The notes under the pieces: model-generated
What the model was told of the DNA's origin: nothing
The model's database searches: none
The model's input: the letters and a program-made list of their open reading frames with translations, nothing else
Assembly: GCA_037576215.1 (NCBI GenBank)
Contig: JBANDB010000016.1
Span: 1,240,001 to 1,304,000 of the forward strand
DNA: 64,000 nt
DNA from: Armillaria gallica
Lineage: Eukaryota; Basidiomycota; Agaricomycetes; Agaricales; Physalacriaceae
Direction: 5' to 3'
Made by a program: the position numbers and the translations under genes
Shown: in pieces, positions 31,715 to 43,460 of the stretch
How positions within the stretch are numbered: position 1 is the stretch's first letter
How the letters are laid out: the number at the start of each line of letters is the position of its first letter

Positions 31715-33037
31715 ATGGCCACTCAGAGCAATATTCTGCCAGATCTTACTGACAGTGATATAGCTTCTATAGTTCAACAGCTTGATGTTGCATTAAATGC
31801 AAGGATCTTCGACTCTCAATTGAATGGTGTGTACATACATTTCAGCCCCAGAAATATGCATCTAATTGTAGTTGCACATAGGCCTATACACAGGAGTTGT
31901 TGCTGCTATGCTGTGGAATATCTGTGAGGGGGTGTGTTTCTACCATATTTTGGTACATGCTTAGATGACTGTCACAGTTACAAACAGATCCCAGCCTGTT
32001 GAATGGCTCATGGTCATCATTGCCATCCTCCTTTACATTACTACTATGATCAATTATGCTTTTAGTACCTGGTCATTCATGGACTCAATCTTTGTTGTCA
32101 ATGCCCAGAGTTTCTGGACTGAATTCCAGGGTGGCACAGATGCTGGTGCATTGATATTGGAAGCAGGTATCCCCAGTGCTATTTGTAGTATTCTTGCAGA
32201 TGCTATAATGGTATGTGTAATCCAAACATGAGTTCCTTTACTACTACTGAGTCACTGACTATTATCTAAATTGTAGATTTGGCATTTCTGAATAGTCTGG
32301 GGACAGCAATCATTGATTATTCTTGTTCCCTTTGCTTTTTTTGTTGCTGCTACTAGTAAGAATCTATTTTTTCTACTTTGTCAATTGATGACTTTAATCT
32401 TATACAGCATGTAAAATCATCTCTTTATATGAGGAGTATGCTTCTCAAGGCATCTTCAGCACTTTTCTACCACTCCTTTATTCATCTTTTGTCCTTGTCA
32501 CAACTCTATCTTGTACCCTACTCATCATTTTCTGCATTGTCACTGTTGCAAGAGCAGCAGGTGATGTGGGAAGTGGACTTAGAGCATACTGGCATACTCT
32601 TGAGGTCCTGGTTGAATCATCAGCACTTTATTCAATATCCTTGATCCTATACATAGCCCTTGATGCTCAGAATAGTCCTGTGTTCAGCTATTTTGATTCT
32701 CTGGCAGCATTTGCAAGGGTATGCATTATATTTCTTTTTCTGTCTTTGCATTCTTATCATTTTTTTGTAGAGAGTTGCTCCAACCCTCCTCATTGGACAT
32801 GTTGCAGCAGGTCATGCTCATCCTGATGATTCCTGGCAAGGGAGTGTGATGTCTTCTCTTCACTTTGGGGGACATCATGAGAATTCTACAACTCAGACTA
32901 TCAGTCATCAAAAAGGACCTCCAGCAAATGCTATTTTTGACAGTGAGAGTGTCATATGACAGGATGATCTTGAAGCTCAGCCAGACAGACCAACTGGCAA
33001 TGATTCTGGTGTGATACTTCTCACACCAAGAAATTAA
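31715..33037 (+). pseudogene. Agaricomycete seven-TM membrane protein, decayed copy
   Basis: Member of a multi-copy agaricomycete membrane-protein family of unknown function; a second copy is at 51470-52781. From ATG 31715 (MATQSNILPDLTDSDIASIV) it crosses a 55-base intron (31827-31881) to YTGVVAAMLWNI, then VEWLMVIIAILLYITTMI, NAQSFWTEF, ILADAIM, VARAAGDVGSGLRAY, EVLVESSALYSISLILYIAL and APTLLIGHVAAGHAHPDDSW. At least five hydrophobic helices are visible. Lesions: TGA at 32289 where the family has tryptophan, TGA at 32957, and a phase problem at the second intron near 31965. It stands just beyond the Harbinger element. Confidence 0.7.
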
Positions 33038-33302
33038 AACTCTTTGGTGTTATCTGTATGTCTGTGTCTATCTATTTTCTATACTATGATGCTTACCTTT
33101 CTATTCTGTTTCAATTTTGAAGGAGACACAAGACAGATATCTGTCATTTTTATTTATTGACTGTTTTGCATATGCCATACACTGTCTTATACAGAAATTT
33201 TCATTTGATACAGTTAGAACTGCCCATAAAATTTGTATAGAATACAGTCTATAATAGGTAATCCCCACTTGAACATATCTGTACCATAGGACTGCAGATT
33301 AC

Positions 33303-34400
33303 ATGGCTCATGGGATGGTGTCCATGTCCATAGGTACCATCTGTATACACTGTACTACAGTCACAGTGACCATCCCTAACTACATTGCTCCATTGTTCCT
33401 TGGTGTGGGTGGCATTAGGACCACGCCAGAATGGACTCAGCAAACACTTGACTTGGGTGGAGAGTCACCTCCTTTGGGAGCATCTGAAATTTGGCTGGTC
33501 AGCAAGTGGATGCCTCACAACACTCCATTGAGATACATTTCTGAGGAGTCTATAGATGCTCACAGAAAAGCCTTGCTGGTAAATTCAAATTTCACAGTAG
33601 CTGATTCTCCTCCCCGTTTTGGTGACAGTTCTATTCAGGTATCACAAGTACCGAGTGCGATTACTTGGATACATATGCACAGCATCGCACATGGAGACAT
33701 CAAAGTAGTTGATCATGAACTCTTCATTCAAATTTCAATTGATCATATAGGTAGGAGAACATACTGGTTGATGCGAAGGGGATAGGGCTGCGCACCATCA
33801 CCGTATAGTATGGCTTTTGGTAACCGTTATACGGAAGATGTACCGAAGCCAAAAGCACCCTACCAACCATCTGTACAGTACGGTATACGGCTGTTCCGTC
33901 ACTGTCAAGAGCCCTTACACAAATATCATTTGCTACAGTGGAGATAAGACTAGAGAACAAGATATATTGATTGGTGCTTACTCTGAGAAGGATATTGTGG
34001 GTCAGCCATTGTTACTACAAGATGGATGGCACCAGAATGGCTGATGCCCAAGGATTTCCATCTAGCAAGTGCCTGTCCAACACTTGAGAGTGATGTATAT
34101 TCATTTGCCATGCTTGTATGCCAAGTATATTGCATGGGGCATCATCTTTTACAAATGTTGACAAGTAATTTAGCTGTACATGGGACTTCCTCCTTTACCC
34201 AACATTCCAAATGATTTGGCCTTTGTGAATTGGGTATTATGTCAAAAGCAATGTCCTAGCAGGCCACCAGAAATCTCTGATGAATTGTGGGCTGTGGTGA
34301 TGCAATGCTGGTCCTATGAGCCAGGTGGTAGGCTGACAATGGAGACCTTGAATAACAATATCAAAAGAATTATATGGGGGAAAGTGCAGCTGTGTCTGGC
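33303..34400 (+). pseudogene. Protein kinase remnant
   Basis: Pieces of a eukaryotic protein kinase catalytic domain. ITWIHMHSIAHGDIK is the catalytic loop (HGD instead of HRD, common in agaricomycete kinases). MAPEWLM follows at 34026, then LESDVYSFAMLVCQVY and, from 34222, a C-lobe end with PSRPPEISDELWAVVMQCW and PGGRLTMETL. The DFG region and the start of the activation segment are missing, and a 130-base fold-back sequence occupies their place (33785-33914). Frames shift between pieces. Probably a dead gene. Confidence 0.65.
33785..33914. mobile_element. Possible 130-base fold-back element in the kinase remnant
   Basis: Ends are inverted (GGGCT ... AGCCC), and two further inverted pairs lie inside: GGCTTTTGG with CCAAAAGC, and CCGTATA with TATACGG. 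It replaces the expected DFG region of the kinase remnant. No clear target duplication was seen. Confidence 0.4.
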
Positions 34401-34840
34401 CATAAGGGCAACCATGAACTTGAAGTTACATTGTAACAACCACAGACTTCTCATCTTCAAAAGTAGCCTTCAATACACACTGATATGATAGCAGAAACTA
34501 TGACTCAGTATTGATATGACACGATAAAGTGGTTGAAAGCTCCTGAAAAACAGAGCAAAGCCAATTTGGTCATAGTGGTAGGAAAGCAAGCAGATTTAGT
34601 CATGACTCCAACTGGCAGAGAGCTTAACTGCCAGGCGATCCACCATTGTCTTAGTTACCTTCTAAATGTGTCCCCTCCATCATGTTGTTGCAAGAATGTT
34701 TTCCGCACTTTTTTTCTTCATTTTTCACAGACATGTTTTTTTAATTTTAATTTTTCCATTCCCACCCCACATCTTTCTCAGATATGTTATTTTATTTTCA
34801 CAACATCAAGTAAACACACATGTCTTCATATCATATATAA

Positions 34841-37800
34841 CTACACACCCACCAGGTTTGATACTTTTGGCTTCCAGGGACGGCCTCGCTTAGAAACGGG
34901 AACTACGCCAGTCAACAACCATGTGGAGACATTCACCCAGAGGTCAATGCAATGCTGTTGCATGCGACAGCATACATCAGCCTGGCATAGAGCATACACT
35001 CGCTCGCCCTCGGAAATGTCTTCTCGTATTGCACGTGCTAACCAAGTCCTCCCTTCCCACACGAAAAACACCTTCAACCTTTTCATTTCCTCCTCCAGTA
35101 GAATGACCTCCTCTCGCCAACAATGAGCCCATGCCCTAGTCTTGCACCATTCAATTCTTAAGGCTACAGGTGCGCACCATCAGAATAGTCAGTACACGAA
35201 AGCAAGTTACATACCTTCCACTGTTTCTTCGGCATCAGTCTCATGATGATGTATGTGCCAAATCCAGCTCATTGCCTGCTGACCCTCCGTTTCCCCAGGT
35301 AAAACTTCTTCCAGAGGCCGGACATCCATAGCATTCAGTTCTCGAAGCTGGCGATCCTATCCCAACTTGCCACCCTCAATCACATCAGCCAGAACCACGA
35401 GATCATCACAAAGTTTGCAATATCTGGTCGCGGCTTCATCAATGTTATTGATCACACTGGAGACGGTTGACCTGGCTCGCGTACTCATCATCTGTCCAGT
35501 GATATGTTTATCCTTGAACTTGTAGAGGTGCGAACGGTAGATCAAGAGTTGGCGCATCGTCATCAGGCATTCATATGCCTCGGCCTCTCGCAGTCGGAAC
35601 TCGAAATCCATGAGCTTTGCGTTCTGGGGAAGGCGTCCCAGACATGCACTGGGGAGAAAGAGCAGCAGTTGCATGGCATCAAGAGCTTCCTCCAACGAAC
35701 TTTTGGTCGCTGTTTGCTTCATTGAGCCTTTTTCTGTCTCCCCCTTCCCGCCGCTTGAGGAGCTTCCACTTCTGCTTCTGCCCTCAATGCTTCCACCTCA
35801 GACCTTGCCAGCAACTGTGCTTTATTCCACTCAGCATGCCAGACTACCACCCCAGGCATGTATACCTGCTGGACCTCAAACCATGCATCCATACACCGTT
35901 GTAGCCTGTTGAGGCCTTCAGTGACTTTTGCACAATTGTGATCTGTCGAATGCGCACCCAGGGCCGCATAAGCCAATTTGAGGCATCATCTGGAGTTGAC
36001 CATGTTATCAGTCAAGAACATAACAATAAGATAGGCACACTCACTGATCAGATTCCAGTTCTACACCTTGCAAGATCATTGTACTCGGGCCGACTTCATG
36101 ACGCACTGCAAAGATATCCACGCTGCTATCGGCACCTGTGGATGCTGCTTCTGTCATCATACTCTCAGCAGAGTCCGTCACCTGGGCTCCCTCGACGTGC
36201 TCCCATATCTCACATGCACTGATCTTTGCTATTTCTGCCGCTTCCTCTTGTGCAAGTGTAAGACGGACTTTAGGAGTGGTCAGTTCTACGAATAGTAATT
36301 AGAACCTTGCATCAATGAACCAGCCAATTAGTACATATGAGCGACGGTTGTTTGAAACAGATTGACGGCGTTGGCTGAATCTCGCTCCCATGCTTCAATC
36401 GCCTCGAGCCAGAGCTGAACATCTTGGATAGGGAGAGAAGCGGTGAACTCCGCATAAAGAGCACTATGCAATGTTCAGGCCGGGATTGCCTCCAGCATTG
36501 CTTTCAAAAGACTCAATCCTGTCAAATAAATGAGAATCATATTTGCTAACAGAGAAGTAAACCTACCCATCAACGCTGTTTTCCTGTAATTATAGTCACC
36601 GATATGGTCATCGAGGGTGTCGAGATATCCTCCCAGTCCCATAACCTTCAAACTGGCAGCAAGCTGGTTCAGTCTACTCCAGCCGTGCTCTGGGGCCTCT
36701 CCGTCAGTCTCCCCGATGAATGGTGTCTTGTTGAATGAGTATTTGACGTGGCAGCTTGGTATATGGGCCAGGAGATGGAATTTCGGAATTAGATATATGA
36801 AGTCGCCAGGATCTTGGCGTGGTGTCATCGATGACAGATATATAGCCATTCTCTCCCAGAGTTTCTTTGACCATTGACAGTTGATATTGTATGAAACTAC
36901 AATATGCTGAGGCGTCGCCTGTTGCATTCGAGAGCAAAAAATGTAATCCATCTGGACTTGTCTTTAGGACCATCAGTAACAGTGCGTGACTAAGAAAAAC
37001 TGGGCTCACTCTTCACCATGATCAAGAATAGTAACCGCCGCTGGTCCCTTTGCATCATGGCGAGCACAATCCACAGTTGCCACCCCACTCATTGCCAAAC
37101 CTGCACCACGTTTGGACGCCGCTAGCTTGACTGCCTGGTGATCTCTACAATCACTAGGGTTGAATGGTATGCACTTCCCATAATCTGTGACATGCTTCTG
37201 AAAGTCATCTTGGGCGACTACAAAGCCGGCTCCATTCACTAGACTAGGATCCCGTGCGGTGTTAGATATGACAAATTGGACGAGTCGAAAGTTTGCATCG
37301 ATAGCAAGGAACAGACTATATTTCCAGCTAAAGGATCGATCAGGACCACATCAACATGTCCATAATCAGTACTTATGGATTCACTGTGTCACGTTCCCAA
37401 CCCTCATCCAGGTTGATTCCTGGCCAAGGACAAGCTGGGCATTTCACTGCCAATGCACCTGCTGGAACCAGCAGCTGGCCTGGGCTTATGCCTTTTAGAT
37501 CATGAGGTGATTTGTCGAGCATTCACTTGGGGAGCTTGAGATATCGCCATTCGCGGACCATCCGCATGAACACTTGAAACCGGCTCTGCAATAATAAGTC
37601 AGTTTGTGCAATAATCAGAGGGACAGTCAGACTTATGGGAGGTTGACATGTACCCGTGTTATCTGTAAGGCGGACAAGGGTGTGATAGAATTCATACCCC
37701 AAAACCTTTGACATAAATGAGAGGAGGTGAAAGACCTCCAGCGTCCAAAATGTCGTCGCCATCTGGGGATGAACGACAGTCAAAGGGAAGAAGTGGGAGC

Positions 37801-39078
37801 ATAGGAGTTGTTGCCATCAACTCTGAGATTGAGTACATTCACACCAGTTGACGTGTACTGTTTGAATTCCCTCAAGGTCCAGAACTTGGAGTTGACCGCG
37901 GCACAGTGTAGGGCAGCAAGTATCCAGATCGTGACCCAAGAGCAACACCAGACCAAGTGCTGCAAGTGTTGTTCTCTTGAAGAAGGTCCCTGTCCATTCC
38001 TAAGTACTGTGAGAAGCATGTCATGACAGCAAAAATGGAAGCCCCACCTGAATTTGATGTAATGGATTGCCGTAGTGCCGGGAGATCATGCACTCCTCAC
38101 AGTACATGAAACACTCATTACATGTCACACAACAGTAGAGAGTACCCTCAGTAGTGGGAGCTTGACACTGGGCACACGACGACCAAAACTGTCTGGGGTG
38201 TTCATGTCGAAACATCTCCTCCAGATAATCCCATGTCAGCGGCAGCCAATCATGAAAGTGGAGGTCATCCTAAAAGCCGTCATGAGTTAGGATGGTATCC
38301 TGTGAGAGAGACATAGCCATACCTGGTGGACATCTGCATCCTCGGGCAAGGCTCCAGGATCCATTGCAGCATCAGCATCCTCCTCCTCAGAGTCCGAATC
38401 ACTGTTTTCCTCTTCGAGCGCAGGACCATTGAGCCAGGACAAGTCCACTCTAGCAAATTTGTCAAGGACTGGATCATGCAGAGAACAAGGGGGCACTGGA
38501 ATGTTGGTCCAGCACATCTGGTAGGGTGGTTGGTTGCCCTTGGAGGGGCTGAAAAAAATTTTGGAACACAGACTTTTGGTTGCTCTTAGGCTACAAAAAA
38601 TGACATTTGGATACATATTTATATCATTACTTCTATACAAACAGTCTTCCTAATAGCTATCCTGAGAGATCACCAAGAGAGCAACACCCAAGGCACGCAA
38701 GAGGCAAGGGTGCTGCAAGATGCTGGAGATTCACCTGAGAACAGCCACATGATGTCATAAAATTGACCTATATATAGGTATAATAGAGTCACATGGGTGG
38801 TTGGTTGGTTGTTGCCAGCCTGAAATAAATTTTTGGACCTTATGTGCAAAGTTTTATTCGGTGTGCCCCCTTGGCAGAGAACTGTGAGCCTTCGATGGAC
38901 TGGGAGGTGCATCATGATATGTAGTCATCGCACGGAGCCTTGAGCTGCGGCCGGTTGCAAGGACATAATAATCAGTGTGTTGCAGCCGGACCGGAGCAGG
39001 TGCTGGGACAGTTTCCTCGAGCTCCTCTTCAGTGAAGCATACAGCCACAGAAAATCTTGGTCGTTTGATTTTCCGCAT
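34841..39078 (-). CDS. KDZ transposase with CxC2-type cysteine cluster
   Basis: Multi-exon gene for a Kyakuja-Dileera-Zisupton transposase, a fungal DNA-transposon family. From ATG 39078 it reads IKRPRFSVAVCFTEEELEE and TTYHDAPPSPSK, then an acidic exon (38287-38640). A CxC2 zinc cluster follows (CAQCQAPTTEGTLYCCVTC, CEECMISRHYGNPLHQIQ), and then YSLFLAIDANFRLVQFV, which holds a conserved aspartate. Next come VATVDCARHDAKG, YNINCQWSKKL, FIYLIPKFHLLAHI, GETDGEAPEHGWSRLNQL and DTLDDHIGDYNYRK, and C-terminal SHLYKFKDKHITGQ, SWIWH and LRIEWCKTRAWAH. The stop is near 34841. Several introns are needed. I saw no clear stop in the pieces I joined, but the splicing is not fully resolved, so activity is uncertain. 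Confidence 0.75.
38506..38862. repeat. Partly duplicated intron end in the KDZ gene
   Basis: Two stretches of about 45 bases, at 38531-38575 and 38797-38845, both contain GGTTGGTTG followed by CTGAAA and a T-rich run. They bracket about 220 bases without coding sign. This looks like a local tandem duplication, or an insertion, across the end of the first KDZ intron. Confidence 0.4.
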
Positions 39079-39187
39079 GTGGGAGTTAGCTAAGCTGGTG
39101 GAACCAAACAGAACCACACCAAAGAGAGCAGCAGCAGAGTTCAATGACATTAATTGTGATAGTAGAGTCTAGAAAATATCTTTACAA

Positions 39188-41219
39188 CTATTCAGATTTA
39201 AACACGGTAGTAACTCCATCTACGGTCATGCTGGTAACCGGAACCAGCGCATCCAACTCATCATAGCCCATCGCAGCAACCCACGCATCCACGTCAAGTC
39301 GCTCCCACTCCGCCAGATTGTTGTCGCATCCTGACGGCAATGCAGCTCGCCAGTACAGAAGCCTGGTCTTCGCTCGCAGCCTGAGTTCCAGCCCTATTCT
39401 CTTCGCTTTCGCACCTTGTTTGCCGTCTGTTGAGAGGCTGCCATGACCGTCATCAGCCCAACCCAAAATTGATGTCGCACAGCTACTCTGGGAAGAGAGG
39501 ACAACACTATTAACCTCCTCCTCAGATGACGACTGCTCGTTCGATTCGTTGCCATGGCTAGAAGAGGATGAACTATCGACGTCGGCAATGGGGATGCTGC
39601 ACATGAAGTGATACATGGCGAGGTCGTTCTTGGCTGTCTGTCTGCCCATACGATCCAGATGTTTCTCGAGGTGCTAAGTGGGAGAGTGCTATAAGAATGG
39701 AGCCAAATATTGAGTAGCAGGCATACTCACTTGATAGCAATCTCGTACAGTGGCGCGATACTCATTTGCCCAGGGATTGGTGACGGTCTCAGGGTACCTT
39801 TTCAACCACATAGCCATAAACCACTCCCAGAATTCCCTAGTCTCCTCATGTTTGATGGCATGGAGATAGACGTCCAAATACTCCTTCAAAGTGTTTAGCA
39901 TGGCCCTGCTCAATGCGACTTGGGGAGTCTGCTTCTAAAAACATCGCAGAATCAGCCAGAGTGATCTCAGGAGAATGGAAAATACTAACTGGATGGGGTG
40001 GGAGACCCCAGCAGTTCACGTCTTCATGGGCATCCATTGTGAAAGAACGATGCAACGAGCCTGACAACTTCACATGGGAAGCTGGGAAAACTTCTCTGCG
40101 CTCGCGTGCACCATAAATGGTTTTATGAGCCCCCAAATCTGCAGGAAGACATCTTAGAAGCGAGTGCAGGACACATGGCGAGACCACTCACCAAGATATA
40201 TGTACGTGCTACAGGATGCATAGGCCCACCACGATGTGAACCACACCTTGGGTGACTAGGATATTTGTCTGGCAGGATATGAAGGCATTCAGTGAACTGC
40301 AGTATGTTGAAAAGGAACACACCGTGAGTCAGAGTTGAGAGTACAAAAATAATCTATGGTATTCTCCAGCAGATCCACGGAAGAGGAGTCGAGGTCGTTT
40401 ATGTCTGCTGATATGCTAGTGAGCCATCCCTCCAGGCTGCCTTAAGCTCGGCGACACCCGATAGGGCTGAACATAAGAGATCTTGCAAGAGGTAAACAAC
40501 CTCTTGAACATCGCTACATAGCTTCTCAGCCTCCTTCCACTCCTCAATACATCCCATCCATCAGTAAATGCTGGTGGAGATGACACTGATCCGGTTGTGC
40601 AGTTTATTGAATGGTTCGAGTGTGTCCGAAATCACCACACTGGGGTCAGTGACATTGGCCTCGCAGGCATGAGCATATACAGCAGCTGTGAGTATAGCCG
40701 GAGTTTGGTTATCGAGACGTCGAGTAAGCCTAGCCCAGTTTTTTGCGATAGCAACCTTCCAGTCATCGAGTGTGGCGGGTTTGGGAGCAGCTCTGCAACC
40801 ATGAGATGAGCAAAGAATGCGGTGATTAAGATAGAGATGAGAACACACGGGTAGGCAGCAGGGGCATGATGAGGTTGACGTGGCTCCTTGGGAACTACAT
40901 GGTGGCGATCCTGTTCATGGTTGTCTGACGCAGACATATATCGTCTACGTGCCTTCTTGCAAACGACGCGGCAATTTCTAGGAAGACAAATGAGCTGAGC
41001 CGCCACCCCATGGTGAAAGGAGTGAAGAAACCTTTGATAGTATCCCTGCTGTGCCAAAGCATGAGCGACAGCTTTTTCATCGTCTGTGTGGTACTTGCGT
41101 GGACGACCCCATGGCCAACAGTGAAGCAATTCTGGTCAGGGAGTTGAAGACCCAGTGACAGGTGGGAAGGTGGTCGCCGCATCAGTGGTTGCAGCACTGA
41201 TACTGTCGTCTGTTGGCAT
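39188..41219 (-). CDS. KDZ-neighbouring gene with a GRPRKYHT motif, possibly broken
   Basis: Multi-exon minus-strand gene directly upstream of the KDZ transposase. The start at ATG 41219 (MPTDDSISAATTDAATTF) is followed by TGA at 41136 (SSTP-stop-PELL) and then WGRPRKYHTDDEKAVAHALA, an AT-hook-like GRPRK core with the KYHT wording common in agaricomycete transposon-associated proteins. Further open pieces lie at 40561-40848 (TLDDWKVAIAKNWARLTRRL), 39846-40187, 39689-39913 (EFWEWFMAMWLKRYP) and 39188-39649 (serine/glutamate-rich, then WERLDVDAWVAAMGYDELDA, stop at 39188). I do not recognise the whole protein. Its position suggests cargo or a partner of the KDZ element. Confidence 0.5.
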
Positions 41220-41806
41220 GATGGTCAACCGTGGAAGGTAAGACTGTGCAAGGTGCCGACAGAGGATGCCGTTCCTGGAATGCAGGGTCTGAACCACTGC
41301 GAACCTTGCTGATATTAAATCAATATCATCTCATTAAAGGATTGAATGAGATATCTGGTTATGAAAATGTCCACCCTTGCCTCTACAGGAACTAATGAAA
41401 GCATATTCACATGAGGAAGCAGCAGGGAATGTGAGGGATGAAAGGAAACAAGTTGAAGCAAGTAGCTGTGTAGCGATCACTAGTGGTAATCATAATGGAC
41501 TCACCTGATGATTTTATACTGATTTTTATTCGTTTCGCCATTTCAATCCTATCGCCAGCTCCCAGGGTGGTGCGATTTTTAGGAGAGATACTGAGGGTCA
41601 ATTGACGGTCCTCAAGAGACTTTGATCTGCAGGTTATTGTGAAATACCCTCGGGAGGTAGGTTTCAATGCTCACAAACAGTAGTCCGGGGATTGCCGGGA
41701 GTCATAAATCAGGCCAGCCGGTGTTTTCGGCATTGGCGGTTGCAAGCCTAGGCTGATGTATTTTGAGTTTGGAGGAATCAAATTCACAAGTACTGATTAC
41801 TGATGA

Positions 41807-42270
41807 CTACAAGTGGGACAGAAAGAATACGCAACGGGGATTATCTTCATGGTAGACAGTCATAGCTCCTGGTTGTACTACACCACTCCAATTTCTCTCT
41901 ACTGCCTCATTATCAGGGTATTTGATGGCACAATGTACTTGAGTGTGTGCTAAGTGGTGCATCTGAAGTCTGAAGTCGGTATTGAAAGCTTGAGGGAGCA
42001 AGACCTCAAAGAGGGCCTGGTTCTGGAGGTTCATGCTCATGGCATGCTGCAGTGACATCTCGAACAGAGTGTACTGCGGCCTATGGTAAGGGTCAGGGTC
42101 ATGAATATCACTGCATCAATGAGGACTTACATGCGGTACAGCTGCACTGAGGGGTGCTGCCACCGGACCATTGCTAGAGCGGCTGCCCTAGAAACACATT
42201 TAGTATAGCGTTCAATGTAGTTAAAATGAGAAACTTACAGGAGATTGTCATCTACGTTGATGTGCGCCAT
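41807..42270 (-). CDS. Small intact three-exon gene of unknown function
   Basis: Three exons join in frame across GT-AG introns of 51 bases (42188-42238) and 50 bases (42081-42130). The result is about 120 residues from ATG 42270 (MAHINVDDNLLAAALAMVRW) to TAG 41807 (PRCVFFLSHL). No membrane helix or known domain is visible. There is a run of aromatic and histidine residues (LQMHHLAHTQVHCAIKYPD). It lies in a transposon-rich stretch, in the same orientation as the KDZ transposase and its neighbour, yet has no stop or shift. It may be a third gene of that element or an independent gene. Confidence 0.6.
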
Positions 42271-42705
42271 GGTTGAGAGCGGAGTTTCAAGGGGGGGTAG
42301 GCTAGGCTAGCCACTAGAATGGATGGGCGGTATTATCCGAGGAGCTGTACAGTTCCAAGCCACCATGAACCGAGACTGTTGGGCAGATTCCTCGGACTTC
42401 ACATATGCCATGGGTGTTTTTTTTAAGAAATTTAATGGCATGTCGTACAATTTTTTTGTTCCCACAGAACCATATTATATTGCCGCGGATTCATTTCTAA
42501 TATCTCGCAAATGCATTTTCAGGGTATAATCACTGTATATATTTTGAGTGCTAGCTAAGTAATTCTAACTACAATACTAGAGATAAATTTTTTATGGAGT
42601 TCAAATCAGTATAGAGATAATTGAGTAACGACAGCGAGAGTGAAAGCAATAGCGATGGGAAAACGATATATCAAGTAAATCAAGTCCAAAAAAAAGATGG
42701 TGGCC

Positions 42706-43460
42706 TCAAAGAACACGGACCTTGCCCTGGGCAAGGGCGGCTTGGAAGGCCTCCTCAGCCTCAGCGCGAGTCTTGTACTTTTTGTGGCAGGCATGCGCCA
42801 CCCTGGACACCAACGGCTGGACAACTTCCCTGCAGCGCAAATCAGTAAGATTGACCACGCGGAAGAAACGAACATCATACCAGTTAGTGAAGATGCCAAC
42901 CTCGCGACCGGTGGTGACAACGTAATATGCCTCGCTAGACTGACCCACGGCCAGATTAAAGGCACCGCAGTGGGAGCAGTGAAAGCCGGTGTGAACCTGG
43001 GCAGGCGGCTGCTGCGTAGGGGGGACCCAAGAGGAAGAGAACGATCCACCTGGCTGCATCTGCGCGGGGAGGGGGTCTCTAGTGAACGGGTGCCTCAAGA
43101 CGATTGGCGTATCGGAGGGTGGACTGGGAGCAACTGTTAATACTTAGAATCACGGTGACTGGAAAAAATTGAGATGCTTACCAACAGCAGGCGCAGGAGA
43201 GGGACTCGCGAGGACTGGCTGGGCAGACCCACCAGGAACAGCAGCAGCGACTCCATCCTCTGGTGCTCTAGGAGCAGAAGTCACAGCAGTGGCGGGAGTA
43301 GACACACTGGCGTTGTTGACTGAAAGGGCACCCGTTAATTGTACCTTAATCTATTAGCGACTGTAATGCCAATACAGTCATAATGTATAAAACCCTTGTA
43401 AGCGCAGTCAGGTCTAATTCATTAAACACCTGTACCTACAGTGAGATTTGGCAGGGACAT
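42706..43460 (-). CDS. Protein with RNase H1 N-terminal (viroplasmin-like) domain
   Basis: Three exons (43436-43460, 43182-43319, 42706-43133) join in frame across GT-AG introns of 116 and 48 bases to give 196 residues, starting MSLPNLTVVNNAS. After a proline/alanine/serine-rich middle, the C-terminal third has YYVVTTGREVGIFTNWYDV and ACHKKYKTRAEAEEAFQAAL. This is the compact RNA-DNA hybrid-binding fold found at the N-terminus of RNase H1 and in caulimovirus viroplasmin. About 15 residues (RFFRVVNLTDLRCRE) interrupt the usual spacing; they end in GCAG and could be an unspliced intron. There is no RNase H catalytic domain. Such free-standing copies are numerous in agaricomycetes; function unknown. 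Confidence 0.7.

Noticed and set aside
39188..42270. TET/JBP oxygenase as a KDZ companion gene
   Set aside because: Such pairs are known in fungi, but no HxD...H iron-binding pattern was found in these genes.
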